DNA of 64,000 nt from Emticicia soli (GTDB lineage: Bacteria; Bacteroidota; Bacteroidia; Cytophagales; Spirosomataceae). Made by a program: the position numbers and the translations under genes. The stretch's first letter is position 1; every line of letters begins with the position of its first letter. The DNA lies in NCBI RefSeq assembly GCF_037860775.1, contig NZ_JBBEWC010000015.1:60547-124546 (forward strand), written 5' to 3'. Below, piece after piece: positions 17,353 through 26,408 of the stretch. The notes under the pieces are model-generated. The model saw only the letters and a list, made by a program, of their open reading frames with translations. It ran no database searches and was not told the origin of the DNA.

Positions 17353-18219
17353 ATGATAGATTATAACCCTAAGAACTGGTGGAAATTTATTTTTTATTTC
17401 CATAAGTCAGATACATTCAGCAAGTTAATGCCTGCTATGCTAGGCATAGCGGCCTACACAGCTATTTTTGCTTATGTTGAAAACAATATTTTACATTACG
17501 TACCCATCAGAAACCCACTTACTGTGCATTCATTAGTAGGGTTCGTATTGTCATTACTATTAGTTTTCCGAACCAATACAGCTTATGACCGTTGGTGGGA
17601 AGGCCGAAAAATATGGGGCAGTTTCACCAATAATTCAAGGAATTTTGCACTAAAACTGTCAACACTCTTGCCAGAGGGTCATACCTCAAGAGAAACCATC
17701 AGAATACTTATAGGTAATTATTTACAAGCCACAAAAGACCACCTCAGAGGAAAAGCAAAGGTAGACCATCTGACCTTTACAGCTACCTATAACGAAGACT
17801 ATTATAAAGACCACAAGCATATTCCGAACCGTGTAGCGAAGGCTCTCTATACCGAAATCTACAAGCTACATCAAGAGGGGCTTTTCAATCTTGAGCAGTT
17901 TCTGGCATTAAACAACGAGCTTAGTTCTTTTACCGATAATCTGGGTGCTTGTGAACGTATCAAAAACACACCAATTCCGGTTTCTTATAACATTTTTATA
18001 AAAAAGATTATATTTATTTATGTGTTTACTATGCCTATTACCGCAGTACTTGAATATAAGTTCTGGTCTATCCCTATCGTAACGCTTGTTTTTTATGCTT
18101 TTGCTGGTATCGAAATTATGGCTGAAGAAATAGAAGAACCGTTTGGAACTGATGCCAACGATTTAGGTCTTGATAATATGGTAGTTAATATTAAGGGTAA
18201 TTTACTAGAAATATTGTAA
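17353..18219 (+). CDS. Bestrophin family ion channel (YneE/UPF0187)
   Basis: A 288-residue inner-membrane protein of the bacterial bestrophin family, pentameric anion or cation channels. Characteristic features are the N-terminal NPKNWWKFIF, the FRTNTAYDRWWEGRKIWG signature after the second hydrophobic segment, and near the C terminus EIEEPFGTDANDLGLDNM, matching the conserved acidic EEPFG-D loop. About four membrane segments are visible. It is monocistronic, with its own promoter and 98 bases before the next gene. Ion selectivity cannot be predicted here. Confidence 0.92.
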   Translation: MIDYNPKNWWKFIFYFHKSDTFSKLMPAMLGIAAYTAIFAYVENNILHYVPIRNPLTVHSLVGFVLSLLLVFRTNTAYDRWWEGRKIWGSFTNNSRNFALKLSTLLPEGHTSRETIRILIGNYLQATKDHLRGKAKVDHLTFTATYNEDYYKDHKHIPNRVAKALYTEIYKLHQEGLFNLEQFLALNNELSSFTDNLGACERIKNTPIPVSYNIFIKKIIFIYVFTMPITAVLEYKFWSIPIVTLVFYAFAGIEIMAEEIEEPFGTDANDLGLDNMVVNIKGNLLEIL

Positions 18220-18323
18220 CTTTTCTGGGTTATGAATGTATATTTACTTAAATATAACAAAACCCGCAACTTATCGTTAATAACTTACGTCATTATCAAC
18301 AGAACGCTAAATAATATTTGAGT

Positions 18324-19721
18324 ATGAAATTTACCTCTGCAAAGTTTCTGATTCTGGGGCTATTTCTGACAGGAATTATCTTGTCTTGTAAAAAAGAAAG
18401 CGAGCCTACGCCTATTACTCCCGACCCTACTACTGACAAGAATGCGGCTGTTAATTCATGGATTTATGATAACATGAAATATTGGTATCTTTGGACCGAC
18501 CAAATGCCTGCCAAAGCCAACTCTACTGCCGACCCGGATGATTATTTTTACACTTTGTTGAACGATTATCCGAATACTGACCGTTTCTCGTGGATTCAAG
18601 AAAGTTCGACAGAACTTACCAACTCCCTGAATGGCATAAATAAAGTATTTGGTATTAGATATATGGTGTATGATTTAGATGATACTCAGACTAATGTTGG
18701 CTTCTTCATTACCTATGTTATAAAAAATAGCCCTGCTGCAAAAGCTGGTCTTAAACGTGGTGATATTATTCTTACAATTAACGGCACTCAATTAACCAGA
18801 ACTAATTTCAGCTCGCTTACTTCGGCCGAAAGCGTAACTTTTGGTATGGGTAAAGTAGAAAATAATGCACTAGCTTTAACTGGCTCAACTATACAGGTAA
18901 CTAAAGCAGAGGTACAAGAAAACCCTGTGCACTTCTGGAAAGTAATAGAAAAAGACAATAAGAAAATCGGATATTTGCTTTATAGCCAATTTCTTACTGC
19001 GTTCGACGATAGTCTTCGTAAAGTTTTTGGTGAGTTTAAAAGCAAGGGGGTAAACGAATTAGTACTTGATTTAAGGCTTAACCCAGGTGGATATATCTCT
19101 TCTGCTGATGTGTTGTCATCTTTAATTGTGAAAAACCTTAATGTAAACAACATCATTCATAGCGACCAATGGAATGCCAATGTACTTAAAGACAGACCTG
19201 CCTATGGTAACCCTACGAAATTCAGAAACGAAGCTAATAACTTAGGGTCATTGAACCGTGTATTTGTATTGACTTCTACCGGAACAGCTTCGGCAAGTGA
19301 GTTGGTTATCAATGGCCTCAGACCATACATGGAAGTAATACTGATTGGTGACCACACATACGGAAAAAATGTAGGGTCGGTTACTTTACAAGACAACCAA
19401 AAGCGTTGGAATTGGGGTATGCAGCCGATAGTTTTGAAGACCCTGAACTCAAGAGGAGAATCAGAATATGGGACTAAAAACGGTTTTACGCCAACTTATA
19501 CTGTAAAAGATAATATAATTCCGTTTAAAGCATGGGGCGATGAAACCGAAACACTGTTGAAAAAAGCATTAGAGGTAATTACAGGTCAGGTTGCACAGGT
19601 ACGTACATCTGCCAATGCCCGCTTATCAATTTCAGAGTTGAAAGGCGAACCATTACAAGTGAACGTTTCAGAGAATCCTCGGCAGAATCGCAAAGAAATG
19701 TATATTACTTTGCCAGAATAA
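18324..19721 (+). CDS. S41 family C-terminal processing peptidase, lipoprotein
   Basis: A 465-residue protein with a lipoprotein signal (GIILSCKK, lipidated Cys about residue 23), followed by a low-complexity Pro/Thr linker. A PDZ-like domain includes KNSPAAKAGLKRGDIILTIN, and then comes the tail-specific protease core. The catalytic Ser is in TGTASASELV and the general-base Lys in HTYGKNVGS, exactly 25 residues apart as in plant D1 protease. The protein probably processes or degrades envelope proteins in the periplasm. TTG at 18318 is two codons upstream; ATG 18324 is preferred. A strong terminator follows. Confidence 0.92.
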   Translation: MKFTSAKFLILGLFLTGIILSCKKESEPTPITPDPTTDKNAAVNSWIYDNMKYWYLWTDQMPAKANSTADPDDYFYTLLNDYPNTDRFSWIQESSTELTNSLNGINKVFGIRYMVYDLDDTQTNVGFFITYVIKNSPAAKAGLKRGDIILTINGTQLTRTNFSSLTSAESVTFGMGKVENNALALTGSTIQVTKAEVQENPVHFWKVIEKDNKKIGYLLYSQFLTAFDDSLRKVFGEFKSKGVNELVLDLRLNPGGYISSADVLSSLIVKNLNVNNIIHSDQWNANVLKDRPAYGNPTKFRNEANNLGSLNRVFVLTSTGTASASELVINGLRPYMEVILIGDHTYGKNVGSVTLQDNQKRWNWGMQPIVLKTLNSRGESEYGTKNGFTPTYTVKDNIIPFKAWGDETETLLKKALEVITGQVAQVRTSANARLSISELKGEPLQVNVSENPRQNRKEMYITLPE

Positions 19722-19742
19722 GAAGGTATAGAATCATATAAT

Positions 19743-19778
19743 AAAAAATACCGATGGAGTGCTCCATCGGTATTTTTT
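19743..19778. terminator. Bidirectional terminator between convergent genes
   Basis: Perfect 17-base stem AAAAAATACCGATGGAG with CTCCATCGGTATTTTTT and a 2-base tip. It separates the S41 peptidase gene and the TPR lipoprotein gene. Confidence 0.9.
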
Positions 19779-19803
19779 ATATCCTGTCTTTAATTTACGC
19801 TCA

Positions 19804-21525
19804 TTACAAAATCCTTGAAGAAGCAATTTTAATATCTGCAAATTTCCAGGCTTCATCAAATCGTTGTTTTACTTTCTCATAATTCTTTTTGTCGCCTGTT
19901 TTACTATATGCATTCATTAAACCCTTAAGCACCCACCCGTTTTCAGGATACGTTTTTAAGTCTTGTTCATAAACCTTAATTGCTTCGGCATATTTCCCGG
20001 CATCAATCAACACAGCTCCTAAATGATGGCGCACAGAAAAAAACCAATCTGCCGGCTCGTTATAATTAAGCGCATCTTCTTTTGCAACGGCTTCTTTCAA
20101 AAACACTATGGATTGAGTATAATTCTTTTCTTTGGCACTAATCTCGCCTTCTACAATTTTTGTAGCAATTACTGATAAATCATACACATTATTTATGTTC
20201 CAGATGGTTAAATTTTTCAGTGTTGAGTCCTTAAGAATAGCCTTCATCTGTGCTAGGTGCTGTTTAGCTAAATCTACCTTATTTTGCGAAAGCACAGCCA
20301 TTGCTTGCGCATAATACCAGATTAATACAGGATATTTTAAGTTTTCCTCGGGTGCTTTGGCTTGTAAAATATCATTCCATAAACCTAGTTTTACCTGCAC
20401 ATACCACGGAATAGTATAATAATGTTGCAAAGTACCCCAAGCTGGGTCAAGCATTAGTTTTTTATGAGCATGGTTAGCCGTTTGTATAGCACCAGTTATC
20501 GCACTTTTGCTTTCACCACTTAAAGTGCCGCAAGCGGCAATAAAATGATAATTATGCGGATAATATCCTAAGGGATAAGCACCTTGCGCATGGCAAGCCT
20601 CCACATACAAGCTATCGACAAGTGAGGCTTGTTGGTTAGTGAGCACACCTTCGTGGTACTTACCGATACGGATATAAGTATGCGAAGGCATATGAACCAG
20701 ATGCCCTGCGCCTGGCACAAGTGTCTCTAATAGTTTAGCACTTACCAAAGCTTTTCCCGGATTTTGTGACATTTCTTGGGCATGAATATAAAAATGGTTA
20801 GCACCTGCATGTTTAGGGTTTATTTGCAAGGCTTTCTCTAATACGGCGATAATTTCGGGCGTCCAAGGTTGCGTACTGCCATCAGGTTTCCACAATTGCC
20901 AGGGGTGCAAGTCCATAATTGACTCGGCAAAAAGCGTAGCAACATCAACATCAGTCGGATATTTTTTATAGACATTCCTCATTGCAGCCATGTAAGAAGC
21001 ATCTAAAGTGGCACGGGCAATTGTAGCATCGTTTACATAGCGTTGGCTTAATGCCTGAATCAAATCTTTTTCTTTAGGCGTACAATTAGCCGAAAGCGCT
21101 TTAGCTTTTTGTACAGCTTCATAAGCTCGCTCAAAATTATCAGGCTCCATTCCGGCATTATAATTAGGCCCTAGTACATTGGCAAAGCCCCACCAACCCA
21201 TAGCACAGGTAGAATCTTGCCTTACAACTTCATAAAAAGAGCGAGCAGCCTCAGCATGGTTAAAACCATAAGCCAACATAAGCCCCTGATTAAAGTACTT
21301 TTGTGCTTCAGCACTTTTAGTAGTAACTGGAAAACTTATGCCCTCTAAACCTGATAAAAGTGGCGCTTTTTTGTTTAAAGAATACCACTGCTTATCGATT
21401 ACCTCGGGCATACTACAAACCGACATTGAAGGCTTCGTACTTGAATCTTTATTGGTGTTTGATTTTTGTTGGCAAGAAAAAAGAAGAATACTCAAACACA
21501 GGATGTAATGTAAGGGATTTTTCAT
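19804..21525 (-). CDS. Tetratricopeptide repeat lipoprotein
   Basis: A 573-residue protein with a lipoprotein signal (SILLFSCQQKS, lipidated Cys about 18), so it is probably anchored in the envelope. Several helical repeats can be recognised (AQKYFNQGLMLAYGFNHAEA, the middle GANHFYIHAQEM, and the C-terminal LGAVLIDAGKYAEAIKVYEQD), typical of TPR proteins. The conserved HMPSHTYIRIGKYHEG segment occurs in a widespread family of uncharacterised bacterial TPR proteins. No enzymatic motif is visible; a scaffold or binding role is likely but unproven. Confidence 0.8.
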   Translation of the reverse strand: MKNPLHYILCLSILLFSCQQKSNTNKDSSTKPSMSVCSMPEVIDKQWYSLNKKAPLLSGLEGISFPVTTKSAEAQKYFNQGLMLAYGFNHAEAARSFYEVVRQDSTCAMGWWGFANVLGPNYNAGMEPDNFERAYEAVQKAKALSANCTPKEKDLIQALSQRYVNDATIARATLDASYMAAMRNVYKKYPTDVDVATLFAESIMDLHPWQLWKPDGSTQPWTPEIIAVLEKALQINPKHAGANHFYIHAQEMSQNPGKALVSAKLLETLVPGAGHLVHMPSHTYIRIGKYHEGVLTNQQASLVDSLYVEACHAQGAYPLGYYPHNYHFIAACGTLSGESKSAITGAIQTANHAHKKLMLDPAWGTLQHYYTIPWYVQVKLGLWNDILQAKAPEENLKYPVLIWYYAQAMAVLSQNKVDLAKQHLAQMKAILKDSTLKNLTIWNINNVYDLSVIATKIVEGEISAKEKNYTQSIVFLKEAVAKEDALNYNEPADWFFSVRHHLGAVLIDAGKYAEAIKVYEQDLKTYPENGWVLKGLMNAYSKTGDKKNYEKVKQRFDEAWKFADIKIASSRIL

Positions 21526-21656
21526 CTTTATCTATTATATATGTTATTAATTGGTACTCTAAGTTACATAGTTTTTCAATTAATTTCCTAACTACCAACA
21601 CAATACGTTAATACATCATAAAATTTTGGAGCGATAAAACATTATATACTAAAACA

Positions 21657-21687
21657 AAAAAGCCGCTAGATTACTCCAGCGGCTTTT
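21657..21687. terminator. Terminator after the coiled-coil membrane protein gene
   Basis: Stem AAAAGCCGCT with AGCGGCTTTT around a 10-base loop, 18 bases past the stop codon of the minus-strand gene at 21705. Confidence 0.85.
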
Positions 21688-21704
21688 GTATAAAGATATG
21701 ATAA

Positions 21705-22658
21705 TTACTTCACATCAAAAGAACCACGACCTATGCTGAAACCTTCAGAATAAAGCTCGATAGTATATTTACCTTTTTCGTAGGCACTTCCACGAGAATA
21801 AACAAAATCTACATTCTGGCCTGAGTTATCATACATAACCGTTTGTTTCGACGTGTAAACAGTTTCGTTTCCACCAAAAGTAAATGTACCAGAGCCAGTT
21901 GCCATATCTGAAATCACATTGCCTTTAGGATCAAGTAATCTTAAATAAATAACTTTGTCTTCTCTTTTCGTAAGGGCATTTTCAGCCAGTTTGAAAGAAA
22001 TTTTCACTTTATCTACTCTTTTTGCTTTATATTCACCACCGTCACGTTCTTTTCCTCGAGAGTTGATAGCATTCACATTTACATTCATGGCTTTCAATGC
22101 AGCAGCCAGTGTTACTTTCTCAGATAATTCTCTGTTTTTTACACCAACGTTATAAACTGAGTCAGATAATGCTTGCTTGTCGGTTTTAAGACCAGTATTT
22201 TCAGACTTTAAGGTGGTGTTTTCTTCACCCAAAACCTGGTTTTGTGTAGTTAGTACTGAGTTTTCTTCTCTGAGTTTAGCGATTTCAGCGTCTTTTTCGG
22301 TGAGAGCCGATTCGTAATTTTTGATTTTACTTTCGTATTGTTTAATACTTACACTTTTTGAGTTAACAAGATTCTTTTTGTCTTGCTCTAATTGCGTTTT
22401 TAGTGCTTGTAAATCCTCTACTTGTCCACCTAGAGCCTGAACTTCGGCAATTTTCGCATCAAGTTGTACGGCAATGGAATCAAGTTTAGAGTTTGTAAGG
22501 AGCAGTTCTTTTGTTTTTTGCGAGATGTCGACATTCCGAGAATCAATGTCCTGACGTGCATTGAAATAAAGGAAGCCAAAAAGTGCAGCTAGTGCACAGG
22601 CTAAAACAAGTCCGGCCGTCATAGCCGTGTTACTTCTTCTTTCTTGATTTTGTTCCAT
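21705..22658 (-). CDS. Membrane-anchored coiled-coil protein with C-terminal beta domain, unrecognised
   Basis: A 317-residue protein. It has a short cytosolic N terminus, one membrane span (about 13-32, TAGLVLACALAALFGFLYF), then a long heptad-rich coiled coil (about 40-190, Leu/Glu/Lys-rich with TLKSENTGLKTDKQ). The C-terminal part (about 205-317) is a beta-rich domain with repeated Tyr/Gly, ending in GFSIGRGSFDVK. The layout is that of a periplasmic spacer or structural protein such as those in gliding or envelope complexes. I do not recognise a named family and give no function. It is monocistronic, with its own terminator. Confidence 0.72.
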   Translation of the reverse strand: MEQNQERRSNTAMTAGLVLACALAALFGFLYFNARQDIDSRNVDISQKTKELLLTNSKLDSIAVQLDAKIAEVQALGGQVEDLQALKTQLEQDKKNLVNSKSVSIKQYESKIKNYESALTEKDAEIAKLREENSVLTTQNQVLGEENTTLKSENTGLKTDKQALSDSVYNVGVKNRELSEKVTLAAALKAMNVNVNAINSRGKERDGGEYKAKRVDKVKISFKLAENALTKREDKVIYLRLLDPKGNVISDMATGSGTFTFGGNETVYTSKQTVMYDNSGQNVDFVYSRGSAYEKGKYTIELYSEGFSIGRGSFDVK

Positions 22659-22810
22659 AGAAATTGAGATATTTAGTATTTAACGGTTTAGGCTTACTAA
22701 CGACAAAGCTAGCCTTTTATTGAATGTATTTCAGAAAACTTTCGAAAATGTCGTTATTTTTTTCGTAAAATTCTATTCGAATCTCTATTTTCGTGAAATT
22801 TTGTTAATTC

Positions 22811-24022
22811 ATGAAAAAATCTACTATTTTATTAGTACTTGTTGCAGCGTTAGGTTATTTCGTAGACGCCTATGACCTTATTTTGTTCGTTGTGCTTCGT
22901 CATAGTAGTCTGACAGAATTAGGTGTAGTGGGAACTGATAATACTAGTGTCGGTTTATGGCTATTTAACGTACAGATGATTGGTTTATTGTGTGGTGGCA
23001 TTTTTTTTGGTATTCTTGGCGATAAAAAAGGCCGTCTCTCTGTTTTATTTGGTTCAATTATACTTTACTCGCTAGCCACTATTGCCAACGGATTTGTAAC
23101 TGATATATATACATATGGAATATTAAGGTTTTTGGCCGGAATCGGCCTTGCAGGTGAATTAGGCGCCGGTATAACCATTGTAGCCGAAACCATGCCTAAA
23201 GAAAAACGGGGCTACGGCACCATGATTATGGCATCTGTGGGTGCTTTTGGCGCAGTAGTAGCCGCATTGGTCGGCGATGCTTTCTATTGGCGAACAGCTT
23301 ATTTTATAGGTGGGGGTATGGGCTTATTGTTGCTACTATTAAGGGTTGGTACGTTTGAATCTAAAATGTATAAACGTGCCGAAGAAAAAAATGTTAGCCG
23401 TGGAGATTTCCTGAGTCTTTTTACAAACAAAGACCGCTTCAAACGCTACATTGCCTGTATGTTTATAGGCTTTCCGATTTTTTTTATTGTAAGCATACTT
23501 ATGCAATTAGCCCCCGAGGTTGCCAAAGCCCTAGGCATTGAAGGAAAAGTAACCGCCGGACAAGCCGTAATGTATGTGTATATTGGTCTTACCTGCGGCG
23601 ACCTCATTAGTGGATACGTAAGCCAATTATTAAGAAACCGACGCAAAACTATTTTTATATTTCAGGCAGTTTGCCTGTGTTTGTGCCTGGTTTACCTTAA
23701 TTTGTGGGGTGCCAGCAATACTGCAATATTTATTATGTGTGTGTTGATGGGTGCCGCCTCCGGGTATTGGATTGTACTCATTACCATGTCAGCCGAGCAA
23801 TTTGGTACTAATATAAGAGCTACGGTTGCAACAACTATCCCGAACTTTGCACGCGGTGGTGCCGTACCTATTTTAATAGCCCACCAATACCTCACCAAAG
23901 CCCTTAACGGTAATCTTATTTTGAGTGCTACTATTATAGGTGTAGTATGCTTCGGGGCGGCATTTATTGCCAATGCTTCACTCAAAGAAACTTTCGCTAA
24001 AGATTTAGATTATGTGGAGTAA
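22811..24022 (+). CDS. Major facilitator superfamily transporter
   Basis: A 403-residue inner-membrane transporter with about twelve hydrophobic segments. The MFS signature between helices 2 and 3 appears as GILGDKKGRLSVLFG, and the sugar/organic-acid branch motif RFLAGIGLAGELGAG follows helix 4. The N-terminal YFVDAYDLILFVVLR places an Asp pair in helix 1 as in aromatic acid/H+ or metabolite symporters. The substrate is unknown. The gene is monocistronic and ends just before a long palindrome. Confidence 0.85.
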   Translation: MKKSTILLVLVAALGYFVDAYDLILFVVLRHSSLTELGVVGTDNTSVGLWLFNVQMIGLLCGGIFFGILGDKKGRLSVLFGSIILYSLATIANGFVTDIYTYGILRFLAGIGLAGELGAGITIVAETMPKEKRGYGTMIMASVGAFGAVVAALVGDAFYWRTAYFIGGGMGLLLLLLRVGTFESKMYKRAEEKNVSRGDFLSLFTNKDRFKRYIACMFIGFPIFFIVSILMQLAPEVAKALGIEGKVTAGQAVMYVYIGLTCGDLISGYVSQLLRNRRKTIFIFQAVCLCLCLVYLNLWGASNTAIFIMCVLMGAASGYWIVLITMSAEQFGTNIRATVATTIPNFARGGAVPILIAHQYLTKALNGNLILSATIIGVVCFGAAFIANASLKETFAKDLDYVE

Positions 24023-24030
24023 AAATAGAA

Positions 24031-24109
24031 TTGCCACGATGTACACAAAATGCACAATGTTACACTATACTATTGTGTTACTTTGTGCATTTTGTGTACA
24101 TTGTGGCAA
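24031..24109. repeat. Long imperfect palindrome (35-base arms) between convergent genes
   Basis: Left arm 24031-24065 and right arm 24075-24109 match at 32 of 35 positions, with a 9-base loop. The sequence has an internal rhythm of ACAC/CAC steps about every 10-11 bases and no T-run after it. It fills most of the space between the MFS gene and the DUF423 gene. It may act as a bidirectional terminator, but the length and rhythm suggest a REP-like repeat element. Confidence 0.7.
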
Positions 24110-24129
24110 AATTATATGGGTGTAAGCAA

Positions 24130-24501
24130 TTAATTCTTCATTACCGCCCAGAATAACAGCAACCAACCTGCAATCATAAACGTCCCCCCAATTGGCGCAA
24201 TAGCACCAAAGGTTTTGATACCTGTAAAACAGATAAGGTATAAAGAGCCACTAAAAATGAGTGTACCGCCTAAAAGGCAATAACCGCTATAAGCAAGATT
24301 TTTAGAGATAATCTCCTTTGCTAAAAAGCCTACCAGCACTAGGGCTAAAGCATGATAAAACTGATATTTTACAGCCGTTTCAAATGTATCAAGCCTACCC
24401 GATGCGGTTAGTTTATCTTTTAGCGCATGTGCTCCAAAAGCACCTAACGCTACCCCTAAAGCACCCAAAAGAGCTCCTGCTTGTATAAAAAACTTATTCA
24501 T
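24130..24501 (-). CDS. DUF423 family membrane protein (YgdD-like)
   Basis: A 123-residue inner-membrane protein with four hydrophobic segments and the family hallmark GALGVALGAFGAHALKDKL at residues 13-31. FETAVKYQFYHALALVLVGF follows in helix 2, and the C terminus carries PIGGTFMIAGWLLLFWA. The role of the family is unknown. It stands alone, facing the MFS gene across the palindrome. Confidence 0.93.
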   Translation of the reverse strand: MNKFFIQAGALLGALGVALGAFGAHALKDKLTASGRLDTFETAVKYQFYHALALVLVGFLAKEIISKNLAYSGYCLLGGTLIFSGSLYLICFTGIKTFGAIAPIGGTFMIAGWLLLFWAVMKN

Positions 24502-24685
24502 TGATATGTATATTTATTTTTTTTGAACGAATTACGGCAAAAATAAGAGAGCATTGCCAATAAACACACATAAATAAGCATTAAGTAAGCCAACATCAAT
24601 TAAACGACTAATAATCAAGCATTTACCCTATCTTTATATTTCTCTTGAAAGAAATTGAATTTTCTTATATAAAAAATAGTTGTAT

Positions 24686-24706
24686 ATACATATAATGTAT
24701 ATGTAT
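24686..24706. promoter_or_regulatory. 21-base palindrome overlapping the ygiD start codon
   Basis: ATACATATA, central ATG, TATATGTAT: perfect 9-base arms whose right arm includes the first two bases of the ygiD ATG at 24705. It could be an operator or an RNA hairpin limiting translation. Seen directly; the function is inferred. Confidence 0.35.
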
Positions 24707-25586
24707 GAAAAGATTAGACTTTATAAAAAAGCTAAGTATTTTACCTTTTACGACTCAGGCAATGAATTTACAGGAATTAAAAAATATATCAGATGGCTTT
24801 GGCAAATCAGACAAAATGCCGGCTATTTTTATAGGTCATGGCAACCCGATGAATGCCTTGGCCGACAATAGTTTTACAGATAGTTTACACGCGTTAGGTA
24901 AAAGCATCGAGCGTCCGAAAGCTATTTTGGTTATATCGGCTCATTGGCTTACCATGAATAAAACTTACGTTTCGGTTAATCCGGCACCACAAACCATTTA
25001 TGATTTTGGTGGTTTTCCGAAAGAATTATACGAAGTAAAATATGAGCCAAAAGGAGCACCAGAAGTAGCCCGCGAGGTAATTAAAGAAGTAAAATCTATT
25101 GGAATAATAGAAGAACACAAAATGGGGCTCGACCACGGTGCGTGGTCGGTATTACGACATATTTACCCAGAGGCCGATATACCGACATTTCAGATGAGTA
25201 TCGATTTCTCTAAACCGCCACAGTTTCATTTCGAACTGGCAAAAGAGTTGCAGAACCTGCGCAACAAAGGGGTTTTGATTCTGGCCAGCGGCAATATTGT
25301 ACATAACCTACGCCAAATAAACTGGAATGGCGATAGTTCAAAACCGTTTGACTGGGCTTTGGAGTTTGACACAATCGTAAAAAACAAACTAGATAACCGA
25401 CAATTAGCCAGCCTGGCTGATTTTAAATCTTTTGGCACATTGGGTCAAATGGCGCATCCAAGTTACGACCACTACCTACCCATGCTTTATACAGCCGGGC
25501 TGGTTAATAAAGGCGAAGCCATTAAATATACCTTTGAAGGTTTCGATATGGGCAGTATCAGTATGAGGTGTTTTCAGGTTGGATAA
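24705..25586 (+). CDS. ygiD: 4,5-DOPA-extradiol-dioxygenase-like protein (YgiD/DODA family)
   Basis: A 293-residue enzyme of the class III extradiol ring-cleavage superfamily, which opens catechol-like rings using a bound metal ion. Conserved histidine motifs are FIGHGNPMNAL, ISAHWLT, GLDHGAWSVL and AHPSYDHYLPMLY. Compared with E. coli YgiD it has an N-terminal extension of about 35 residues (MKRLDFIKKLSILPFTTQAM), a form I associate with Bacteroidota homologues. It converges with yggS and the two coding regions overlap by 13 bases at 25574-25586. The physiological substrate is not known. Confidence 0.9.
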   Translation: MKRLDFIKKLSILPFTTQAMNLQELKNISDGFGKSDKMPAIFIGHGNPMNALADNSFTDSLHALGKSIERPKAILVISAHWLTMNKTYVSVNPAPQTIYDFGGFPKELYEVKYEPKGAPEVAREVIKEVKSIGIIEEHKMGLDHGAWSVLRHIYPEADIPTFQMSIDFSKPPQFHFELAKELQNLRNKGVLILASGNIVHNLRQINWNGDSSKPFDWALEFDTIVKNKLDNRQLASLADFKSFGTLGQMAHPSYDHYLPMLYTAGLVNKGEAIKYTFEGFDMGSISMRCFQVG

Positions 25587-26239
25587 ACCCTGTTACCAAA
25601 AATTTTGCTACCGACACGAATCATGTTACTCCCCTCTTCGATGGCGAGTTCGTAATCGCCACTCATACCCATCGAAATCGTTGATAAACGAGGGTAAGTC
25701 TCAATTAATGAGTTATGAAAAGTTTTCAATTTTCTGAATTCTTTTTTTACCTGGGCTTCGTCGTCAGTAAAAGTGCTCATACCCATTAAGCCTTTAATAC
25801 TTATATTCGTAAGGCTTTTCAAGGCTTCCGAAGTCAGAATTTCAAGGCATTCATCTTCGGTCATTCCGCTTTTGGTATCTTCTTCGGCAATGTATATCTG
25901 AAGCAGGCAGTCAATTACACGCTTGTGTTTGGCTGCCTGTTTGTTTATTTCCTGCAATAGTTTAAAACTATCAACCGAGTGAATCAGGCTCACAAAAGGT
26001 GCAATGTATTTTACTTTGTTCGATTGCAAGTGCCCAATAAAATGCCATTCAATATCTTTTGGCATTTGCTCGTGCTTATCGGTCAGTTCCTGCACATAAT
26101 TTTCACCGAAACGCTTAAACCCTGCGTTATAGGCTTCCATTAACATTTCAACAGGTTTTGTTTTAGAGACAGCTACAAGTGTAACACCCTTGCCACTTAT
26201 CTCGTTCTCTATTGCTTCTATATTGTTTACAATCGACAT
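25574..26239 (-). CDS. yggS: PLP homeostasis protein YggS/PLPBP
   Basis: A 221-residue cytosolic single-domain PLP-binding protein with a TIM-barrel fold. The PLP lysine is K26 in LVAVSKTKP; further conserved segments are FGENYVQEL, IEWHFIGHLQSNKVKYIAP, IHSVDS and SMGMSGDYELAIEEGSNMIRVG. The family controls vitamin B6 and amino acid pools and has no known catalytic activity. Its start codon sits 6 bases from a 163-base palindromic element that separates it from pepT, and its 3' end overlaps ygiD. Confidence 0.95.
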   Translation of the reverse strand: MSIVNNIEAIENEISGKGVTLVAVSKTKPVEMLMEAYNAGFKRFGENYVQELTDKHEQMPKDIEWHFIGHLQSNKVKYIAPFVSLIHSVDSFKLLQEINKQAAKHKRVIDCLLQIYIAEEDTKSGMTEDECLEILTSEALKSLTNISIKGLMGMSTFTDDEAQVKKEFRKLKTFHNSLIETYPRLSTISMGMSGDYELAIEEGSNMIRVGSKIFGNRVYPT

Positions 26240-26245
26240 ACGTCA

Positions 26246-26408
26246 AGAAACTGTTTGAGTTAAATTTTAATGATAAAAAAGGAGTTTTTTTGACTCAAGA
26301 CAAGATTTAAAAACCGGAGTTTAGCAGAGCTAAATGAGGATTTTTAAAGCGCAGTATTGAGCAAAAAAATCCTTTTTTAGCTTAACAAGATTAACTCAAA
26401 CAGTTTCT
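26246..26408. repeat. 163-base near-perfect palindromic element filling the pepT-yggS gap
   Basis: Outer arms AGAAACTGTTTGAGTTAA (26246-26263) and TTAACTCAAACAGTTTCT (26391-26408) are exact inverses of 18 bases. Inside, AAAAAAGGA plus a T-run plus GACTCAA pairs with TTGAGC plus an A-run plus TCCTTTTTT. Near the centre TTTAGC-AGA-GCTAAA closes the hairpin. The element starts 6 bases upstream of the yggS start and reaches into the pepT stop codon. The terminal inverted repeats and full-length self-complementarity suggest a MITE-like or other dispersed element; an unusually long attenuator is the alternative. Confidence 0.75.
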
